Assembly (NCBI GenBank): GCA_025201375.1 | Contig: JAIWZP010000017.1 | Location: forward strand, 434,001 to 498,000 | From: Gongronella butleri | Taxonomy: Eukaryota; Mucoromycota; Mucoromycetes; Mucorales; Cunninghamellaceae | Reading direction: 5' to 3' | DNA length: 64,000 bases | Shown: piece after piece, positions 58,014-64,000 of the stretch | How the letters are laid out: the number at the start of each line of letters is the position of its first letter | How positions within the stretch are numbered: the stretch's first letter is position 1 | The notes under the pieces: model-generated | Database searches by the model: none | Seen by the model: only the letters and a program-made list of their open reading frames with translations | What the model was told of the DNA's origin: nothing | Program-made: the position numbers and the translations under genes

Positions 58014-59599
58014 ATCGTCAATGCGCCAATCCCGCAAGATTGTAAACTAAAAAGAGAGAGGAGAGCCGAATCGACCGGTCAGACAAAAGAAAAAAAAGGA
58101 GGAGAAAAAAAAAAGAACCGATAAACAAAAAAGTGGCAAAAGAAGCAAAATGAAAAAGAGAAGAAAGGAGAAAAAAGGCGAAACGTGAGGGTTGCTCTCT
58201 TTGTGTCACCCTTTTTTGCCGGACTCGCCGCCCTCGATTGAAAAAAAAAGCGTGGCACACACTTCAAATGTGCTCTAGAAGGAACCATGGTATTCCATCA
58301 GAGCTGTGTTTTGCCTCTTTTTTTTTTTCTGAAAATGATTTATTTTCTTTTTCTTTTCTCACCCCCCTTTGTTGCATGGGCCATGTACAAGAACAAGATG
58401 TGCAGAGAGGCACGGGGTCGTTCCAATGCAGATCAAAAAAAGCCAATCAGACGGAATTGGACCCGATCTCGCAGCAATTTCTGTTTTTTTTGGCAGATTT
58501 TTGTCATGTTGCTGTGCATGACGCCATTCAATTCAGCCATACCACATATGAATTGCCTATTGGCAAAGCCAAAAATGGCAAAAGAGCTGTTTTCGTTTTT
58601 TTTTTTTTTTTTTTGATTTTGGGACGCTATCCATCTCTGAATTGACATGAGACAATGACCCTCTTTTAAAAAGTCACTTGGTGGGCATGTCAAGGACGGG
58701 GCAGATGGGCTGCGGATGCGGATGGGCGCACCAAAAATGGACACTGCATTAGTCGCAGCGCGCATCGCGTCCGTGTTGAAGCTCCGATCAGGCACACTCT
58801 TGCTGTTGGCTCCGTGTCAGAGCACGGTTTTGCCGCTAAAATTAGAACCGACACAATCGCCAGCTTCAGGGGGGCGGAAGGTGCAAACATCATTTAATAT
58901 AATGAATGACCTGCGTTCCATTGTCGTATCTTTTTTTTGAAAGACTTGACGTTGCAAACATGTTTGACTACTGTACCTGCGTACCAAGTGAGGAGTAGAG
59001 GAACAAAGAGCGAGTGGATCAGGTTTTTTTTTTTTTTGAGAATCGGATACTAATTATTGTGAAAAAGAGAGGACTTTATAGACAGAAACGGCCAGCGCAT
59101 CCGAAGCCTGACTTTTGGTAATCACACATTCTCTTTCACACCGACGTATTCATTGTGATTTTTAACCAATGGGATGACGCTCTGCAAGCAGAAAATACTC
59201 TACCAGGCGATCGTAGATGATCATGAAAAAGTCATCGGTATCTTTACAGAATGGACATCTTTCGACAGCGTTGTAGAGGTCGGCGATGGCACGAATGATC
59301 TAATGTCCTTGTCAAATACCGCCATCGAGACCCTCAACGACATGAACCCATCCGGATTTCCAAAAACTCATATTTTTCGTAAAGACGGGTATGGAGGACG
59401 GACAGAATTCCATGTTTGTGGCATTTTCAGGTAGACTTTTAATAAACTCTTGGTATCATAAGGTCAACTGGGTGGGTGGGGCTACAGAAATCATAGTTCT
59501 CCACCCAGGGGGTGGCGAAACTATTAGGGGGATTGCCCCACTTCGTCACCCCCCATTTTTATCAGAAAATCATAGACACTTGGACAAGCAATGGACAAA
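58014..59599. other. intergenic upstream of the formin gene
   Basis: The first 250 bases are promoter and leader of the formin. The rest holds T-runs and short ORFs. The ORF at 59174-59434 (EKVIGIFTEWTSFDSVVEVG) is of unknown nature and may belong to the remnant that follows. Confidence 0.45.
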
Positions 59600-60300
59600 A
59601 AAATTTGGGATTTACAAATATTTTTGACCGATCGCCTATGCCAATGGTCATTCTCCGGGATTTTCCCCTTGCGGATGGCCTCTGCAAAGGTACAAAGGTG
59701 TATGTCGTTGGTGCCACAGCCAACATTATCTGTGTGGTCAAGCTTGAGGATTTGCCGGACAAAGAAGAATACGAACAAGTGCGCGTTGTGCGCCAACCAT
59801 GATGACACAGGTCCGGCTTGGATGAACGACGACACCTCTCCTGCAATGATGGAAGGAGCAAAAAACAGTCAACTGGCGGTGGGCCGGTGGCACGATATAT
59901 GGGGTTAGGCACCTTGTCAAGAGGATAGCATTGTAGGCTCTGTAACATTTTTTCGATTCCTCCAAGCGTGTATTACAGTATTTGCATCACATCAGATTTG
60001 ATTCAACAAAAGGAGAACGCCTGCCGTTTTTATCTTGCGACGAAAACAATTTCCGCTTGCCCCCGCCTTTGCCACCACCGGTAGGTATTTCAACATTTTA
60101 CACATTTTACACGCACTTGCATCCTGAATAATACTGTATTGACAAGTTATTTTTTTACACAGCATTCACAAAGCGCAATGCGCCACTTACAAGCATGTCA
60201 TCGCTCATTTCGTCTCCGGCCTAGCGTTTTCTCATGGCCAGCTGTACGCCGCGTTGTCTAGGCTCTATTGCGCGTCGCTCTCCCCGCTAATGCTACAAAC
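59600..60300 (+). pseudogene. Pif1/Helitron-type helicase C-terminal remnant
   Basis: Three fragments in order match the C-terminal part of Pif1-like helicases of Helitrons: MVILRDFPLADGLCKGTKVY (59640-59700; compare the family pattern LRN-GLCNGTR), RRKQFPLAPAFATT (60040-60080; pattern RRQFP-AFAMT), and HKAQCATYKHVIAH with FSHGQLYAALSRL (60165-60265; the last is the motif VI region). Stops and frame changes separate the fragments, so it is inactive. The 84-base gap between the second and third has a GT...AG form but does not restore phase. No Rep domain or Helitron ends were seen. Confidence 0.65.
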
Positions 60301-61164
60301 AATTTGCCCAATACGGTTAACCACGCTGTCCTTTACTATAAAACGCCTAACGGCTCAATAAATTTATTTTTTAAAAGTTTTTTTTTTGCTATCATACGTA
60401 AATTCATTGAAAACATTCATTCCATCAAATCAACGTGTACAATACTGTATGTTATGCAGTATTTTTCAGGAGATTGATCTGCATCTGTGTATCATACTGT
60501 ACTGTGCTGTAGATTCTACAGAACACTCCTCGCATCTCTCAATCGCTGCAGCTTTTGCACACTTTTTTTATCAGCGAGCGAGCGATACGCACCTGCCTAA
60601 TAAGGCATGTCTGCGGCTAAGCGCACGCATTTTCAGGCTAACGGGAAGATGCTCGTTTGCAAAAACACTACAGGTAACAGCAAATTCGAGGCAAAAATGG
60701 CAAAAAAAATAAAAGGAAAAGCATCATCATTCCATGGGGACACAATTTTTTCAAAGACAAAACATTCTATGAGGAGCGAGTTTTTTTGGGAGTATTTTGA
60801 GCATTCCTCACCACCAATGGCGAGACTTAGAGGAAAGACCCCAAGCAATTGCAAAAAAATCCCAGAGTTAGACTTTGATTCACTCAACAACTGCCGATTT
60901 ACACGCTTTTCATACAACGTGCGCTGCTGACTAATTTTAGACCAAGCATTCTATGAGCGCAGGTGTCATATAAGTTGAATAGAATCCCAAGCCGCTCTGA
61001 CTTCTATGCACTTTGGCCATTTCAAAGAGAGCAAATAGAAAAAAATTAGAAAGCTTGTAAAATTTGAATAGAAAATGCTTTCTATGAGTCCTAACTTTCC
61101 CTCTCTGTAGTGTCGTCAGCGCTTGCCCTGCTACTGTACCGCAACAACGCACTACATTGCACCA
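60301..61164. other. intergenic with one small uncertain ORF
   Basis: TACTGTA motifs near 60440-60510, then a 107-codon ORF at 60607-60930 (listed separately). Nothing else was recognised. Confidence 0.4.
60607..60930 (+). CDS. hypothetical protein, doubtful
   Basis: An ATG at 60607 opens 107 codons, Lys-rich (KMAKKIKGKASSF), with HFQANGKMLVCKN near the start. No domain or signal was recognised, and there is no neighbour context to support it. It may be chance in gene-poor sequence. Confidence 0.2.
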   Translation: MSAAKRTHFQANGKMLVCKNTTGNSKFEAKMAKKIKGKASSFHGDTIFSKTKHSMRSEFFWEYFEHSSPPMARLRGKTPSNCKKIPELDFDSLNNCRFTRFSYNVRC

Positions 61165-62360
61165 AACTGTACACGTTTACCTTTAAAACACTAAAGAGCG
61201 CGTTTTTCAAACGTTTGCAGGCCTGTTGTGCCTCCAGAAAAAAATTTACAGCCTGCTCGACCGCTAACGAAACTTGCGTCACAGCATAAACTACGGTGCA
61301 GTGCTCACGACGGACGTGCCCGATTTTTTTTTGCACTAGAAAAATGCCAAATACCTCCTATTTGTATATTTATTGTCTTCATCTGTCCACCTGCATTGTG
61401 GACCCCGCTCAAAAATTGCTGCATCGCACTCAGCGCAAAATTTGCAACAAAAAAGCTTAAACCCCCAAAGCGCTACGACCACTTTTGAAAAATTCAGGGG
61501 CCACTCAGGGGTCACACATTCAAACTCAGAAAACGACTAATTTGGAATTTTTCGAACTCCGAGTGATCAATGCATCCCAAACAGGTAACTCCGACGATTT
61601 GCTATTGGCAGACAAAATGACAGGTCGCCCGCACCTTAAGAAAAAAGCCCAAAGAGTGGCGCATGAACGGCAATCGACTGAGAAAAGTGCCTACTTTGGT
61701 CAATATTTTTTTTTGCAAAAATTTAAGGTTTGACACTTCCAATTTAAGGTGTGTGAATTGCCTGCATGGATTTTTTTTTCATATTTTTTTTATTTTTTAT
61801 TTTGCACACTTTTATTCGCTGAGTAGGCTGAGGCCTGGTGAAATGACCAATGCAAAAAGTTAAACCCCGAGCTAGCGCGCTGCAAGTTATCCCATTAAAT
61901 GCTTTGCCCCCTTGTTTGTTAATACAACTAGAATAAAAATCACACGTTTATTAGACCGTTGCCGAGCAAATCACGGTCAAAAATTTTGATGAAAAAATGA
62001 ATTTTCTCTGCTACGGTAGTTTTAGCCATCCATCGATGAAACTGGTCTCACTCGATAGAGATGCAAGAGTGCCTTCGACACGTTGAATGCCCCGTGTGTT
62101 GTCTAATCCGTTGCCGAGAAAATCGAAGTTGACAATTTTTGTAATGTTTGAACGGCTTTCACAAGCGTACAAATACCACGCATCGGTCAAACAAACATCC
62201 TAGAATTGACTCCGAGCGTGTATGTCTCTTTCAAATGATGCCTATTTCATCCCGATCCACGAAATATTTCGAGAGCCCACTGCTGAATTTGAGAAAATAG
62301 CGATATTTTGGATTCATCTGCACAACGACTCAACCCACCTCTGGTTTTCGACTCCATGTT
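61165..62360 (+). repeat. dispersed repeat R1, copy C
   Basis: Third long copy, same orientation as those at 17398 and 44685; the segment 61455-61720 is the best conserved (CCCCCAAAGCGCTACGACC, GTGATCAATGCATCCCAAAC, GTGCCTACTTTGGTCAA). Confidence 0.85.
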
Positions 62361-62676
62361 GAAAAAAAAGACGCCACGAAATGGCCTAATCAACCAGTTT
62401 TACAGTACAAGTCGTCCACTCATGCTTTGCAATGTTTAACATTCGCCTTGCTGAAAATCGTCGGCTTTATTTTTTGGGGATTTCACTACAACCCTCTCAT
62501 TGCTTGACCTCTACCCGCTTTTTTTGAACTCACACGGCCCCCCCGAAATATCAAAGTTGTCATGGCTTTGCCACCCCCCTGATCCAAGCATTACTGTACT
62601 GTATTTTATCCCGAAACACGAGAAACACGTACGAAGATTTCTCAAGACTGAGTGATCCGATTCGCAAAAAAAAAAC

Positions 62677-63880
62677 TTGGAATAATCGACGTTTTGACTT
62701 GAATATCCACTGGTATAAATTTGGAGCCAGATGGTCAAACTCATCGGGAGGAACGCGTAAAATATTATATGGCGCTGGTTTTCACTAGCAAACACGAATT
62801 TCGAGATTTTTCGAGACCGAGTGATCCGATTCGCGAAAAAACGTAACAACAATGAAGAACTGGGTTTATCATCAACTGGTCCAAATCTGGAACCAGATGA
62901 GCAAGTTTCTGATAAAGTTCCGGTTTCGTAGGCGTAATGGGGTTGAATTCACCAGAATTTGGTCTCGTACCGCAACAACGGCTGAGCGCCCCAACGCATG
63001 AGTCACCTCAAATGAATCAGCGGACAAATGCGGTAAAAGCGCTTGTGGTTTGGTGACATCGCGCCTTGTTCTCGGCGAGTTAGTCTTCAGGGATTGTTTT
63101 GACCATGTTTTGGCCCTGAAATTATGAAAAATGCATGTATTCAAGATTGAGCGATCCGATATCTGGAAAAACTTGGAATTATTGACGTTTTGAGTCGATT
63201 ATCCGCTGGTCTAAATTTGGCGTCATATGATCAGGATCATCGGGAGGAACGCGTAAAATATTGTTTTGCGCTGGGTTGTCACTAGCAAACACGAATCTCG
63301 AGATTTCTCGAGACTGAGTGATCCGATTCGCGAACAAAATTAATACCGCTGGAGACTTGGGTCTACCTTCAACTGGTCCAAATTTGGGACCAACTGAACA
63401 AGTTTTTGAGGAAGCGCCAGTTTCATAGGCGTAAAAGGGATAAAATCAGCACCATTTGGTCTTGTACCGCGGCAACGGGTGAGCGCCCCGACGTGAGCGA
63501 CACATCAAATAAATCAGCGCTCAAACGCGGTAAAAGCGCTTGTAGTTTGGAGAGATCACGTTCAGATCTCAGCGAGTTAGCCTTAACGGAATCAATTTGG
63601 CCCTGATTTCATGCAAAGTTCATTTCCCCAGGACAGAGTGATCCAATCTCTAAAAAAAACTTGACGTCGTTGGAGTTTTGTGTTCAGCATCCTCTAGCTC
63701 AAATATAGGACCCAATGAACAAGATCTGGAGAACGCGCCCAGCAAAAAGAGGTTAAGGTCTATTCCATTTTGGTAGCGCACGCAACAACGGCCCGACGTA
63801 TCGACGCGCGAGTCACCTCAAATGAATCGGTGATCAGAGACGGCGAAAGCGCTTGATGTTTATGTTTTTGAAGACATCGA
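62677..63880 (+). repeat. tandem array, unit about 495 bp, at least two and a half units
   Basis: The phrase CTTGGAATAATCGACGTTTT at about 62677 recurs at about 63171 (CTTGGAATTATTGACGTTTT) and, degenerate, at about 63660. In each unit it is followed by ATCATCGGGAGGAACGCGTA, CACGAAT/CGAGATTT, GAGTGATCCGATTCGCGAA, CAACTGGTCCAAAT, and GAGTCACCTCAAATGAATC. The third unit lacks its first 150-200 bases after the start phrase. No coding potential is shared between units. Confidence 0.8.
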
Positions 63881-63920
63881 ATTGAGGAGATCTCGGCGAC
63901 TTGGTGTGCAATGACTCACG

Positions 63921-64000
63921 CCTGAATACGCGTTGAATACATCCAAATACGCGTTGAATACACCTAAATACACGTTGAATACGCCTGAATACGGCCTGAA
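63921..64000 (+). repeat. 21-bp minisatellite at the window end
   Basis: Units of 21 bases from 63922: CTGAATACGCGTTGAATACAT is nearly repeated at 63943, 63964 and (partly) 63985, the second unit reading CCAAATACGCGTTGAATAC. The array runs out of the window, so its length is unknown. It follows the 495-bp array directly. Confidence 0.85.

Overview
The window looks like nuclear DNA of an early-diverging fungus, most plausibly a Mucoromycota-type lineage. Every well-conserved gene is split by short GT-AG introns (about 50-190 nt) rich in A/T homopolymers. The gene set is fungal-like: a Bud14/Tea4-type polarity protein, a formin with GBD/FH3, FH1, FH2 and DAD, GSK3, eL19, a Ptc7-like PP2C, Cfd1 and RBM25. 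UDP-glucose dehydrogenase fits fungi with glucuronic acid in the wall. No ribosomal RNA or long marker allows a firmer placement, and all gene models below were spliced by hand from conserved motifs and reading frames.

Layout. 1-1800: edge ORF remnant and a dispersed repeat. 1832-16080: housekeeping block (CFD1-like, UDP-glucose 6-dehydrogenase, leucine-rich-repeat protein, eL19, PP2C, Bud14/Tea4-like). 16081-21400: gene-poor, filled with dispersed repeat families called R1 and R2 here. 21449-28875: second gene block (malonyl-CoA decarboxylase, GSK3, rhodanese, RBM25-like). 29000-50540: an accessory, rearranged region built mainly from two gene families, a DECH-type RHA/DEAH helicase (copy H1 broken, H2 intact) and a GIY-YIG-endonuclease-like protein with a long uncharacterised C-terminal domain (A broken, B carrying only the C-terminal domain, C intact, D a fragment). 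It also holds a decayed MULE transposase and a small secreted cysteine-rich protein. 51158-58013: tRNA-Lys and a large formin gene. 58014-64000: gene-poor, with a Pif1/Helitron helicase remnant, another R1 copy, a roughly 495-bp tandem array and a 21-bp minisatellite running off the window end.

How the parts relate. The housekeeping genes are unrelated neighbours, apart from two polarity factors that act in one process (Bud14/Tea4-like and formin, 36 kb apart). The most unusual part is the helicase/GIY-YIG cluster. Its copies have exchanged pieces: H1 begins with a fragment of the GIY-YIG-family gene and continues as helicase, H1 and A share about 450 bp of 5' flank in inverted orientation, and the A/D and B breakpoints lie inside introns. 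One intact copy of each family remains. I propose them as a candidate two-component system or selfish cassette; its function is not known to me.
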